Source: Ceratodon purpureus
Taxonomy: Eukaryota > Streptophyta > Bryopsida > Pseudoditrichales > Ditrichaceae
Direction: 5' to 3'
Length of the DNA: 64,000 nucleotides
Assembly: GCA_014871385.1 (NCBI GenBank)
Contig: CM026429.1
Span: forward strand, 8,495,342 to 8,559,341
The position numbers were made by a program, and so were the translations under genes. Shown here in pieces: positions 1-11,129 of the stretch. The notes under the pieces were generated by a model. The model searched no databases and had not been told where the DNA came from. It was given only the letters and a program-made list of their open reading frames with translations. Each line of letters begins with the position of its first letter. The stretch's first letter is position 1.

Positions 1-179
1 ATCACTTTCAACAATCACAAAATATCAAGATCTCAGATACACATCTGCAAACTGAAACAATCACTGCTACCCAAAATATGTTCCTGAAGTGATGATAGAA
101 AAATGTACGAACTTACCTTGATTCAGTCCTCACATTGGTCATATCCAAATAATTTACTCATGGATCACTCCCAAGAATT

Positions 180-3100
180 TCATTTATGTTCAGTCTGATT
201 CTCCGGGTTGTATACACTAAAATCGCCAAATTCTCGGCGCCCACTGCCAACAGACATTCATAAGCTTCATTTTTGGTTAAAACACATATAACCATACTGA
301 AAAATCGTCTAACACTAACTGACATCCTTATGAGAAGTATATAATGCCTTTCTAAAAGATTGAATACAAGGATATCGAAGACACAGTATACACACCTGTG
401 AGTCACGTCCCATCCAGGTGGGAGAAAAGTCGGTTGCAACGCATCCACGAACACTGCCCTCCATACTTGACAAAATCGGCGTATCCCTTCATCCCCCTCC
501 TTCTCAATGATTATATCCACCACCTGTTTGCCATGAGGACCATGCCCAAGCAGAGACTCCTTGTTGATTGACCTCCTGGAATGTCTACGTGGAGCTTCAG
601 CTTCCAAAGTTGATAATTTAGTATCCTCATCGCTACCTGAGGCACCAACCTGCTGCTCTTCGTCTGGCACACTGGTTCTCTCCACCTGGCCCACCTCGGA
701 CTTCTCAGTCTGGTCGACTTCAGATTTCTCTGCCCGGTCCGCCTCTGAGGGAGGAAGTGGGGTATCATCCTCCATCTGATTAGAGATACTGGTTATGGCA
801 TCAGAGGTAATATGTACGTCATCTCCATTTGTTATATGTGAACTATTTTCCAAGCCCTGTGTTTTGACATCCATAATGTCAATGTCTTCATTCTTGCTGG
901 GATTGCTTGCACGTTGTTGCCTCTGATATTTCTTCTTCAAAAGACGCCGGTGCTCGCGTGGGCCCATTCCAACTATAAGAGCTGCTTTCAGATCCTCAGG
1001 GGTAATTTCCCTGCCTCCGTAATATGTTTTTAGAATCTGCAGAAAAGGGAGCCTCAGAATCAGATAACTTCTAATATTTTACATCGCCATTCAGCTTTCC
1101 TACAGCAAAATATCACTTTCTTCACCTAAGAGCTCACGTAAACATACCTCTTCCAGCTGCTTGCGGCGTTCAACGGGCATGGTTGGCCCATGGCGAGTGA
1201 GTGCCATGGCAGCAGTTCGAAGTTGCAAGGGCGAGACGCCTCCTGTCTCTCCTTCAGCAACAAAAGAGACTTCGTTCTCACCGGCAGCTTCGCTACCAGA
1301 ATCAATCACCCGTTGGGCAAAGAGAGGAACCCCAAACTTGACAACAATTTCACGTTTGTGTTTCTCAGCAGCCTTGTGAGCAATTTCATGGCAGTCTACA
1401 CAAAGCAGTACTATATCATGCGAGCGGTGACTCTTCAAGTGCTCTGGGAAATGCTGACGGTAACATGAAGGTATAATCCGATACCGAAGGTAGTGGCTAC
1501 TTTCTCCACACCCCACACAGCGGTTGCTTTTGCGTGAGATGTAAAACTCATTGTTCTCATCTTCAGGTCGCCCTTTCGGTTCGAATAGCAATCGTATAGC
1601 TGGAGGGTCCTCATTCAATTCTTCTGCCAGGCCTCGTTTTATGTACCTAAAACAAACAAGGCAGAAAGTACACTCAGGTCATGAAGTAAACCGCTTCCGA
1701 GCCCACACCAATTCTGTAACTAAACCAAAGGAAAGTCCACTCACCATTCAAGTTTCTTGCGGTCGCAAAAGCACAGAAGGCGGCCATCACCGGCATAGAT
1801 ACGACAATTGTGATAAACCGGTGCTTTGCAAGCAAACTTCTTCACAAATTGCAAACGTGCCTGCTCAGCATTACCCAGGCGCCATTTCTTCGGTATGGTT
1901 CTGCGCACCCAACTCTCTTGTCCCCTGGTTCCAGATGGTTTCCCATCCTTCCCAGTGATGTATACTTCACCATTTGAGCTACTGTTATTACCCGGCAAGA
2001 ACCATATTGAAGGGATGCGAAGAACACTGCAAATTCTCCCATAAAGAGAATCAGCTGTGTTGTTTGTGCTAGTCCTCCAAGGCCACACATCGTCCTTGGG
2101 GTCTTGGGTAAAGTCCCACAGCATATCACAAAGCTCAGCGATATGATGCTGGACAACTGGAGAAGGCGATGGTAGGGGTGGCAATCCTGGCACTGCTATC
2201 TCTGATGATCGTGATAATTCATCTGCAGCTATGATTGTGGTAAAAATCAATTCCTCGCTGAGAGGTCTCTCTTTAGCCAATGCTAGCAGAGCTGCATCGG
2301 ACATCACAAAACGCAAACTTTCATCCTCCGCACGCGCCTGTACAACCACAAGTTCGGTAATCAATTGTCAGCTTAAGGCTGTCTACATAAGCACGGAGAC
2401 TAATTTTGAAAAAAAAATAAAAAATCTAAATTCTCGAAAAGCAATGCCCGAGACATGGATCGATACTCACCAATGCATCCCTCCATTCAACAAGTCTCTG
2501 GACCAACTTCCGCAGAAAAGCATCCTCCTGGACAACAAAGACACAACTTCCTCAGACAGTTTCGTAAACGCTCAGGACAATGGTGATGTGGGTGATTAGC
2601 ATGCCTTGAGTGGTGTGAGTCACAATAATGCATCAACCAACACTACACTACCAACCTCGCCTCGCATTGCAGAACTTGAGTTGTTATAGAATCGACCGAG
2701 TATGGAAGCCACCGCCGTGGATGAGGAGACCCCCGCTCCTTCCTTCTCATAGAGCTGAAGGCAAACTGCGTTTGACCGACGTACAACCTCCAATAAAAGT
2801 TCGTTTCCATTGCAGCTTCCACCGTCGCCAGTCTTTGCTGCTGATGGCAATTCCAATTGTAGAATATGCATAAATCATTTTTATCTCAATATATATATGC
2901 ATATAGTTTGTACTAACTAAATGCTACCACCAAAACTGCAAAAGTCGAGGGATCAAAAACCATAGCAACTGCTCCACAACAACAAGTCACAGCTTCTACA
3001 CATAAATATTCTAATTGAGATGATTCACAATGAGAATTGGGTATTACAAGATTCAATCAAGTCGGTTCGCATGCGTTGAGCAATGTAGAGTAAGTAGTGC

Positions 3101-4878
3101 GCATCGGTCCGTGCATACTGCTCCATCTCAGCCGGCAATGGACGCACTCGCCAGTCTGCCCTCTGGTCACCCGTGAGTACGATCATGCCTTTTCGTTTCA
3201 GTACGGCTCACTTCTCCAAAAAGTTGAAATGACAAACCTCTCACACCAACGTCGTCCATGGAGAACAAATGATTTTTCTTGAAACTAGATGTATGGTAGA
3301 GACAAAGAGTAAATGACAAGTACCTGGTATATTTTGTTAGTTGACACGCCGCAATACAACTGTAGTAAATACGACAACGATCTTTGTGGCTTCCCTAGAA
3401 CATCGCAAGCCTGCACGGTTTCCGATGTGCACAACACGCAATTACTTATAAAAGCAGACTTCAAGAGTTTCCTAATCCTACATTGTGATTGTACATGACC
3501 ACAAATACAGAGAATCAATTTTTCAAGCTTAAACATGGTAAAGTAGCACTCACACGAGCAGTGTCGAACAAGTTCACAATGTAAATATGAAAGTCTCTCT
3601 GCAACCAAAGACTATCACTATCCGCACCATGGAAGATCTGTCCAATTCCCAGCACGCATTGTAGGTCAGACCTTCGAACCAGGTAGAAAACGGCAAAGTC
3701 AACAAACACCTCGATTCGTAGTCAAATCACCTAACTAAAACACGTCTATGTCAACAGTTAATACAAAAGGTCAGGATGATTTCACTTCAACTCAAAAATA
3801 ACAAAAAGAAAATCTCTGAACACCACACCACCTTCAAAATAGCTGGATTAGCAAATATCGGATGAAGGAGGTGCATGTCATCATGCAAAGCAATTGCGTC
3901 CACTAGATAATCAGTCGTATAAGTCGAAATCTGTTTCATTCCCAAAGTCCCAGGTAACACATCACGTGGGAAGTCAGCTTCTGCAGAACATCCGTTCTCC
4001 TTTCAAAATCCAGCTCACAAAACCGAATTTGACATCACTCCATGCTAGTGCTTGTTGCAGATTGATTCATAACAACAGAAAGGCAGCACCACTCCTACAA
4101 TATGTAAGCGTCAATTTCTTTCCCAAATAAAACCTCCTGATCTTGATGATACCTGAACAAGAGACGTGAACCCACGAAATGAACGGACATGGTGATGTTC
4201 AATGTCCACTCCGATTTCCTTTTCCTCTTTCAGCACCTCCACAAGTGCCTCCAGCTGACTTCTCGTTTGAACCCAAACACATGGCCCGGCCATACCAGGC
4301 GGCATTACAGCGTCTCCATAATACTGTGCAAATGACGGCTTCGGATCCTCAGCAAGGGCCCGTACAACATCTTCATAGGGATGTCCCTCTCGCAAACCTG
4401 ATACCCGAAGAACAATGCAGACAAATAGTTTTCATTCCCATAAATACACATAAGGTATCTCAAATTACGAGACAATTGCAATCTTCAAGGACAACATTCA
4501 AGTCCGAATGGCAGAATAGGGTAGTCGGCAGTCACAGTCTGCTTGAGAAGGAGGAATTGCCAAAAGTGGAATGAAGCCTCGTTTCATCTCCCATATTCAC
4601 ATCAGAATTATAAATCCAGAACGTCTCCAAAACAGGGGTTCTCTCTGAAACGAACCAGTGACAGGAGACGGGAAATGCTGAAACGGTGAATCGGAGTTAT
4701 CAGCCAACAACCGCTTAAACCTCTTCTGAGGTTTATCATCCCACAACAACTGCTTCTGCAGCTTCTCCTGACGCCGGTGATGAGCGTACACAATCGCCCC
4801 AGCAGACACAGCAGCCACACACACTGCAGCTGTCGCAACAACCGCCACTCTGCTGCAGCTCCCCCTTGCCTCTCCCAT
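180..4878 (-). CDS. RRP6L3: RRP6-like 3 / EXD2-type 3'-5' exonuclease with HRDC region, 12 exons
   Basis: This is a DEDDy-family 3'-5' exonuclease of about 963 residues that probably acts on RNA or DNA ends at a membrane. My exons, in transcript order, are 4878-4656, 4397-4153, 3930-3832, 3637-3554, 3410-3324, 3162-3048, 2840-2656, 2527-2471, 2337-1745, 1646-1148, 1036-396 and 243-180; all join in frame. Residues 10-32 are a hydrophobic anchor followed by basic residues. Exo I is VDIEHHH (D139, E141), Exo II HGADSD (D195), and Exo III YARTD (Y262, D266), so the DEDDy set is complete. An HRDC-like helical region follows (about 285-400). The C-terminal part has a Cys-rich HNH-like segment with [13 protein letters not shown] and LLCVDCH, typical of EXD2 and plant RRP6L3. 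The conserved tail [11 protein letters not shown] closes the protein. The least certain junction is the exon 1 donor. The first ATG is 4878; upstream in-frame codons are non-ATG. Confidence 0.9.
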
Positions 4879-6074
4879 CCTCAATCCCTCCCTCTCTCCC
4901 TCGCCCTCCTTCCCTCACTCAACAACCCATACTCCAGCAACCAAACCCACCCAACTCCTGCCACCCAAACTCCAAAAATCAAAAAACTCCAATCCTGGCA
5001 CCTAATCAAGGTTCAGTCCATGATCAGCTTAACTCAGAAATCTAAACCCAAGAGCAAGATCCCTAACCACCATCAACGACTAGCACTGAAAACAACGTGT
5101 GAAACCTGTCAATCAATCCGAATATCTCACAGATGGAAGCTTTGCTATGTGGGCGGCACAACAATGATGTGCTGATGATTGGCGACCTCCACCGCCTGCG
5201 TCGGACGAATGTGCAACGTGCCGCCCTTTGGCGAGGCGTGGCTCCGAGAAACTTAGAGCTTCATTATCACATCGCATTGTAGGTCTTTCACATGGGCCAG
5301 GTCCCCGTGTGGAGCGTCCGATGTGATATCCGGCGTTCGGGGTGGTCCTAGTCGGCAACTGCGATGGGGCTCGGCCCATGGGAATCTGTGGGACAATAAT
5401 CACACAGTGGGCTTGAGTCATGTCTTATGTTTTGTTTGGAATCAAAAGAACAGTAACTTCGTTGAAGAAGGAATAAGAACTCCGGAAATGAGCACCTTTG
5501 TCCTTGTTTTCACGTTTTCACAGTTCATTCGGAGGCATGAGGTGCTGGACTTGGTGATTTGGAGCTCAGCTTTGTTCTCTCTCTGCAATTAAATTTGGGT
5601 CCATCACCAGTGATCAGGTTGTGTTTACGACCTCGCAGAAATTAAGTTGGCTGCAGGAGGGTTTTTGTTTTTGTTTTTTTTTTTTTTTTCTTTGTTTGTG
5701 GGTGTGATGTGGCAGGAGGGTTATGCGAAACCCATACTATTTGCACTTGTAGAGGGAAGGTTTCAATGTGGGACAAAGCTAGTGCGCTGAGAGATTCATG
5801 TCGTCTGTGGTCTTTGAACTTTTATCGCAGGCATAATGTCAAATCCTATCATCCCGTGACTCTAAAAATACATAGCCCTGGACAAGTGACGGTGCGCCAG
5901 AGCCTGACTGTGAGAGTGGAGGGTTAGTTTGGGCATGGCGATGTCCTCGCTGCCAGGAGAAGAGCAACAGGCACCACGCGCACTCAGTAAGTAGCAACGT
6001 AGTAGTGTAGTGGGGTTGCAGAGACTGAGGCGGGCAGAGCAGCGGCGTCTTCCATCGCAGTCCTCGGGGCCGCC
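4879..6074. other. Intergenic region between divergent exonuclease and COX23 genes
   Basis: About 1.2 kb separates the starts of two divergently transcribed genes, so it should contain both promoters and 5' leaders. A short poly-T run lies near 5678-5690. The open frames here are short and resemble no family I know. No tRNA or other structured RNA was recognised. Confidence 0.6.
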
Positions 6075-7219
6075 ATGGGGGAGCCTACGGAGCCTCGTGT
6101 GTTTCCATCACCACCGCCACCGCCTGCCAGTGGCTCTGTCAAGCTCTCCGACTCCATCTGTGCCCCGCAGTACGCCGCTTCTCTCAAATGTAAGTTATGC
6201 ACCATTCCTCTTCCCACCACATCCCCGGTTCTATGACCAGACGTGTTTTGGAGATTGTTCATGTCGTAATCATTTGCTCTGCAGGTTGGGGATGCCTGCG
6301 AGGGTTCGATTTGGTCAAGTAGGTGGTGGTGGAATTCTTCATCGTCTCACACGTTTTTTGGGGATGGGGGTTTGCGGTTGCGGTTGCGGTTGCTCGCATT
6401 GCAATGAATTCACATTTGAGAATCAGATTCCTAAGCTTGAATTACCATATGTAGTTGAAGGTCGAAGCATATTTTAGGGTTGGAGTTCGCTGATCGTCAT
6501 TGCTTGGATAGATTCTTCAGAATTTCAGCCATAGATCCTACGGGTAGTACAATTACCTCGTCATTTTCTGTTGTTTTTTGCTACTGGATTGCAACGGTGG
6601 CATGCCCTTATAAGTTTTTCAATTCGAGTCGTGAATTTGCATTTTGGGATTTGCTGTTTGCCTTTCGCAGTGATCGTTGGTGGTTCTTCCGTGCCGTGAT
6701 TTAACCTAAATGTTTGCGCAAACGTACCGACGGTTGCAGGTCTTACACTCATATGAAACTCGACGTGTGTGGCAGGTTTGGATGACTTCAATTATGACAA
6801 GAGTAAGTGCCAGGATTACTTTGACGCCTACAAGGAGTGTAAGAAGCAAGAGGTGACCGTCACGCTCACCCTTTCTTTCTAAATTTTTAAGTTTTTATCC
6901 CTTACGAACATTTAGTCATTATGTGTGTTTTCGAGCCATTGGACGTTGGTTCACAGTCCTATAGAAAATCAATTTCCGCCAAGAACTTTCTATTATGCTC
7001 AGTGTGTGTTGCAAAGCAGCATGTTATGCCATAGTCATCGTCGGCGAAAGGATAGAATAACCTATTTCATCGTGCTTTGCATACTGGATTGTGCTCAAGA
7101 TGTTGTGCATTCCGAGGAAATATTACTGTACAAACCTCTAAATTATACTTCAAAATTATGACAACCCGCAGAGAGAATTACGCCTTGAAGCCAACCGGAA
7201 ATCCAAAAGATTTTTTTGA
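6075..7219 (+). CDS. COX23/CHCHD7-like twin CX9C mitochondrial protein, 3 exons
   Basis: This small protein of 79 residues belongs to the twin CX9C (CHCH) family. These proteins are oxidised in the mitochondrial intermembrane space, and COX23 is needed for cytochrome c oxidase assembly. Exons are 6075-6189, 6776-6852 and 7172-7219, all with GT-AG introns and a closed frame. Visible cysteines are C29-X9-C39 and C50-X9-C60, with the characteristic CQDYFDAYKECKK around the second pair. The Pro-rich N terminus and the short basic tail ending RKSKRFF match the plant COX23 family. It lies head-to-head with the upstream exonuclease gene. The second and third exons are too short to stand out as open frames. 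COX19 is a less likely alternative; the YFDAYKECKK signature favours COX23. Confidence 0.88.
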
Positions 7220-7353
7220 AGTTCCTCCAAAGCGTGACGGAGCAAAATCGAGGTCCCCTTTCACTCATGGTAAGTTCGTACCCTTAACAACAGTCTTGTG
7301 GTTCCTCAAATTGGATCATAGCCAGCATCCTTGGCAATGAAGGATGTTGACAA

Positions 7354-8425
7354 GCTTCATTCCACCTTTGGCAATTCCTCCTTCTCAAGCAGACTTTGGC
7401 TGCTGACCACCTTATTCTGCAATTCGGACTTGAATGTTATCCTTGAAGATTGCAATTGTCAGGTAATTTAAGACACCTTATGTGCATTATGGCAATGAAA
7501 ACTATTTGTGTGCATTGCTGTTTGGGTATCAGGTTTGCAAGAGTGACATCCCTACGAAGATGTTGTACGGGGCCTTGCTGAGGATCCGAAGCTGTCATTT
7601 GCACAGAACTACGAAGACACTGTTATGCCGCCTGGCTTGGCCGGGTGTTGGAGTTACCCGATGCGAGGATCATCCTGAACTGAAGTGACCCTGTGTTCGG
7701 TACTGGCTAACTGTAGAACCTGGAGTGGATAGCACGATTACCCTTCTTAGTTAGAATTCGCATGCCAAGACAGGGTTCCCTTCAAAAGTAGCCGCTGAGA
7801 GACCAGCTGAACAGGGTTGGAGATGCTCGTAATCCTATGGTGTCCTTTCTCTGTGAAGGTAATCTGAGTATGCGTGAGCTTTTGCTCCAAGATTCCTTGT
7901 GTTAGTGAGCGTATGAACCAAGGGTGTTCTTCCCTGGAATTTAACTGTTTTTCAAGTTCTAAGACTCTGGAGATACCCAGCCTTTGTCACTGTGTGTGTG
8001 TTCAACGCTTGGCTTTGAGTCAGTGTTTTTGTGCAATTAATCTACGTGTAAGTTCGATCATACATCACAATACTAGGCCATGTGTTTGGGTTTAAACGAG
8101 AAGTCAGCTGGAGTCACTTATGGGGTGCTGAAAGAGGAAAAGGAACCCGGAATGGACACTGAACATCACCATGTCCGTTCATTTCGTGGGTTCACGTCTC
8201 TTGTTCATCAATATCTAGAGGTGTTATTTGGAAAACACTTGACGCTTAAATCTTGTCGACGTGGTGCTACCTTTCTGTTGGGGATCGGTCCAACCGTCTT
8301 TATTCTCAGAACTACAGACATCGTCTTCGATGTCCTGATATGCAATCTTTTAAAAAGGCAACATATGCTTCACATAAGGATGTCCAAGTGCCAGTTAGTG
8401 TTAGACGATTTTTGAATATGGTTAA
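7354..8425 (+). pseudogene. Broken inverted copy of the RRP6L3-like exonuclease gene
   Basis: This stretch reads, on the + strand, as a degraded copy of the gene at 180-4878. It matches intron 1 (7354-7530), exon 2 (7530-7665 and 8070-8210), the start of intron 2 (to about 8265), and then jumps to the end of intron 11 (about 8310-8425). Because introns are present, the copy arose from DNA and not from mRNA. About 400 bases of unrelated sequence (7670-8068) interrupt exon 2. The Exo I stretch survives as MDTEHHHV, but no complete exonuclease frame does. The sequence diverges from its source by scattered substitutions, so the copy is not very recent. No function is expected. Confidence 0.85.
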
Positions 8426-8470
8426 GTGAGTCTGTTGGCATAACTGAGCTAATCCACGTCTGTTCGCAGT

Positions 8471-11007
8471 GGCTGGAATACGTGCATATATGTATGAATG
8501 GTACGCATACCAAGGTGGACCTCGCACTCCAGAACATGTTTCAACCGCAAATGTGATATTTGTTGAAGATGAGTGAGAATTGGTCGAGTGACATGATGAC
8601 GGGACGTAGTTGCTTGGATATCTCTGTTCAGGGCTGCTTTGAAGCTGAAAAGAGGACTCTTGCGTGAAACGGTGTTGAGGTCTCCAGTCCTGATCCGAAA
8701 GGAGACATGCCACAGCATTGAAGAAGGACCCTACACACCGCAGTGCTTTTAGCTCAGAAATATTTCTCTCGAGTATAGAAGGGTGATTTAACAAACTGAT
8801 CTGCATGCCGGAGATATGAGGAGGAAAAAATGAATCAGATGTAGAGCTGCAGCTATGAAGCAGTGACCCTGAGTTGGGGATCCAGGAGATTGGCTATAAA
8901 TTTCCTGGAGCTGACGTCGGAGTTCCGGCTGTGATTACAGATGCATAAGTTACTTGGAGTGATAAATCTGCATTAATAGGCGATGATGAATATGTTGGAT
9001 GGTGGTGGCACTTGGGCAGTGTTGATGAATAGTGGTTTTGGTGTGGGATAGTGGTGGTGGTGGAATAATGATTGTGCCATAAGGATTGGCAGATGAAGGG
9101 GGAGGGTGGAGGTACAAGAGGGGCCTGATGAGAGGGGAGAAGCATACCTTTCTCGGCCTTTTGGCTAAGATCAAGTGTAGTATCTGTTCTTATCAGTTTA
9201 ATATCTGATACGAGGCTCATCGAGCCTCATGATATTAATCTAATTTTTCTCGGGTGCGGGTCCATCCGGCAGCTTGCTGCCCGGACCCGCGCGCGTCGCC
9301 TTGGTATTGCACTACCTCCTTGGCTGGCGCAGCCCTCCCCCTCCTCCAGGAGGGACCCAATACAAATTCCAAACAGCAATTGCCTCGCTAAAAGCAAACT
9401 TGAACCTATGTTGAAACAATCAAATACATAGAAATATGTTTTCATACTTTTGTTTCTGTATCCTTGAAATTTCTTGATTCTTTGGTTTTCTCCTTTCGAA
9501 TCACTTGTGAACAAACCTACTACTCAACCACAACATTTGGAACTTTAAGAAATGTTTTGGTAATTTTTTATTCTTAGAACACAATTCTCTTCATATTTGG
9601 AATGGTTTCAAATATTTCAGCCCACGGTTTGGAATTGTCAATGCTTTTGAGAAATGGGTCCCCATCTTTTTAGTTAAGATTCAAAAATTTCTTTTTCTTT
9701 ATGACATTAGGCATACGGAATTTGTTTGTTATTTTTTTCATTTTAAACTTCAAGATTAGATATCGACCTGTTTTTAGATCGCATGGATGTTTTAGATGAG
9801 TTTAGAAAAAAATAAAAAATGAGTATTACCAATAATTAGAACCTATGTTCCTTTCACAACTTCTTTCCCAATGCTACACCTTTTTTCTACCTCTTAAATT
9901 TAATGGACAAGTAACTAACATCATGCATATTATATTAGGATAAAAAAAACTATGTTTTTCCCTTCAAGTCCTATGATTAAACTCTATGATCTTCTAACAT
10001 GTGCAATCAAATCTATTGAAATGTTTTGGGCATGATCTTTAAGAAGTCTTAGCTATAGCCATGCAATTAGATCTGCAAAGAAAGCTTTAATTTTGGTAGT
10101 TAGAAATGCAAAGATAGCTTTAATTTAGGTTGTGTTACTCTTGCTTTAAAAAATGACAATTGTTTAGAGTGATTTTGGTGAAAAATGGTCACGGCCAATT
10201 AAGGAATAATAAGAAGATTAGTAGACAAAAAATTTATCATCAACAACAAAATTTGTCTCTATAACCAATTTGTAAGGATTTATAGAGTAATGATACAATA
10301 TGATCAATGTACATGGCCTCACTAGAGGTCGATATTGGTACTTTAACTACTAATTATTTTGAGATAGGAAAGAATGCATCCTTTATATTTGAGACTTGTA
10401 CCGTGATGTGGTTATATTATTATATGAAGAATTTGTAAAGTAGTAGTTATGAAATTATTAGCGGTGAAAATAGTAATTGAGGCGACCTTAACCCCTAAAC
10501 TTCTAAAGGCCTTCGAAACCATATTATGTTTGTAGGACTTTTAGGCGGGCTATTCAAAGGTCTCATTATTTAATTATTTTTTGAAATTTTTATTATATAT
10601 AGCTTTCAACGATAGCTTTCCAATCGCGCTAATTTCAAAGCATTTGGAATTACAATACAAAAGTTAGAAGAATGTGCTCTAAATTTGGGTAGCCAATGGC
10701 CAATCATAATCTTCCAATTTCTACCAAAGTTGCTTGTCATTGACAAGAGCAGAAAGTACCAAGTCTCAATTTCAAAGGATGGGCACTTACAAAATAATGG
10801 GTCTAATATTTTTTCATCCATACAAATTGATGATAATTTTCATCCGATATAAATTTTTCATCTTACTAAATATTTCTATCTAAAGGGGTTGCTGAAATTA
10901 TACATCCAAATAATAGTTATCATCCATAATTCTCTTTACATCCAAAGTATTTTTTCATCCACCAAATATTACATCAAATCTTATTTTTATTGAAGCTTAA
11001 TGAATTT
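8471..11007 (+). repeat. Left arm of a 2.5-kb near-perfect inverted repeat
   Basis: This is the left arm of a palindrome. Position x pairs with 22137-x through most of the arm, and the pairing continues inward to 11007. In the outer part I found one substitution near 8691/13446 and one 2-base length difference near 8660/13480, so the pairing sum becomes 22135. The arm ends at 8471, where GGCTGGAATA starts to match the right arm. It contains a U2 snRNA gene. From about 9500 inward it is strongly AT-rich. Every open frame longer than 70 codons in the inner part has an identical mirror-image partner in the other arm. I compared sampled segments, not every base. Confidence 0.97.
9144..9339 (+). 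ncRNA. U2: U2 spliceosomal snRNA, left palindrome copy
   Basis: The sequence begins ATACCTTTCTCGGCCTTTTG, the invariant plant U2 5' end, and has the branch-point pairing GTAGTA. The IIa stem uses GAGGCTC-ATC-GAGCCTC in place of the usual seed-plant pairs, so the stem is kept by compensatory changes. A U-rich Sm-like site (AATTTTTCTC) follows. A 3' stem pairs GCGGGTCC with GGACCCGC, and a terminal stem includes the TGGCTGGCGCA typical of plant U2. I set the 3' end at 196 nt by family length. No canonical plant upstream element (RTCCCACATCG) or TATA was seen at about -70/-30, so activity is uncertain. Transcription would run toward the palindrome centre. Confidence 0.92.
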
Positions 11008-11129
11008 CATCTAATATCTATGACGTGGAAAGGCATCCATCCATAGGACCTCCTTTTATCAAAATTGCCTTTCAATATAAAAGAAAAAAATACAATTTAC
11101 ACTTTAAAAAAAAATTCTTGAAATTTGAA
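11008..11129. other. Non-palindromic spacer of the inverted repeat
   Basis: These 122 bases separate the two arms; pairing stops at 11007 and resumes at 11130. The spacer is AT-rich with short poly-A runs. I see no gene, direct repeat or recognisable transposon end in it. Confidence 0.9.

Noticed and set aside
4879-4884. Two extra codons before the exonuclease start
   Set aside because: The first would be TTG; the ATG at 4878 is the natural start.
8420-8471. Target-site duplication flanking the whole palindrome
   Set aside because: Bases outside the two outer borders (TTCGCAGT on the left, TACCTCCC on the right) show no direct repeat, so a simple transposon insertion is not supported.
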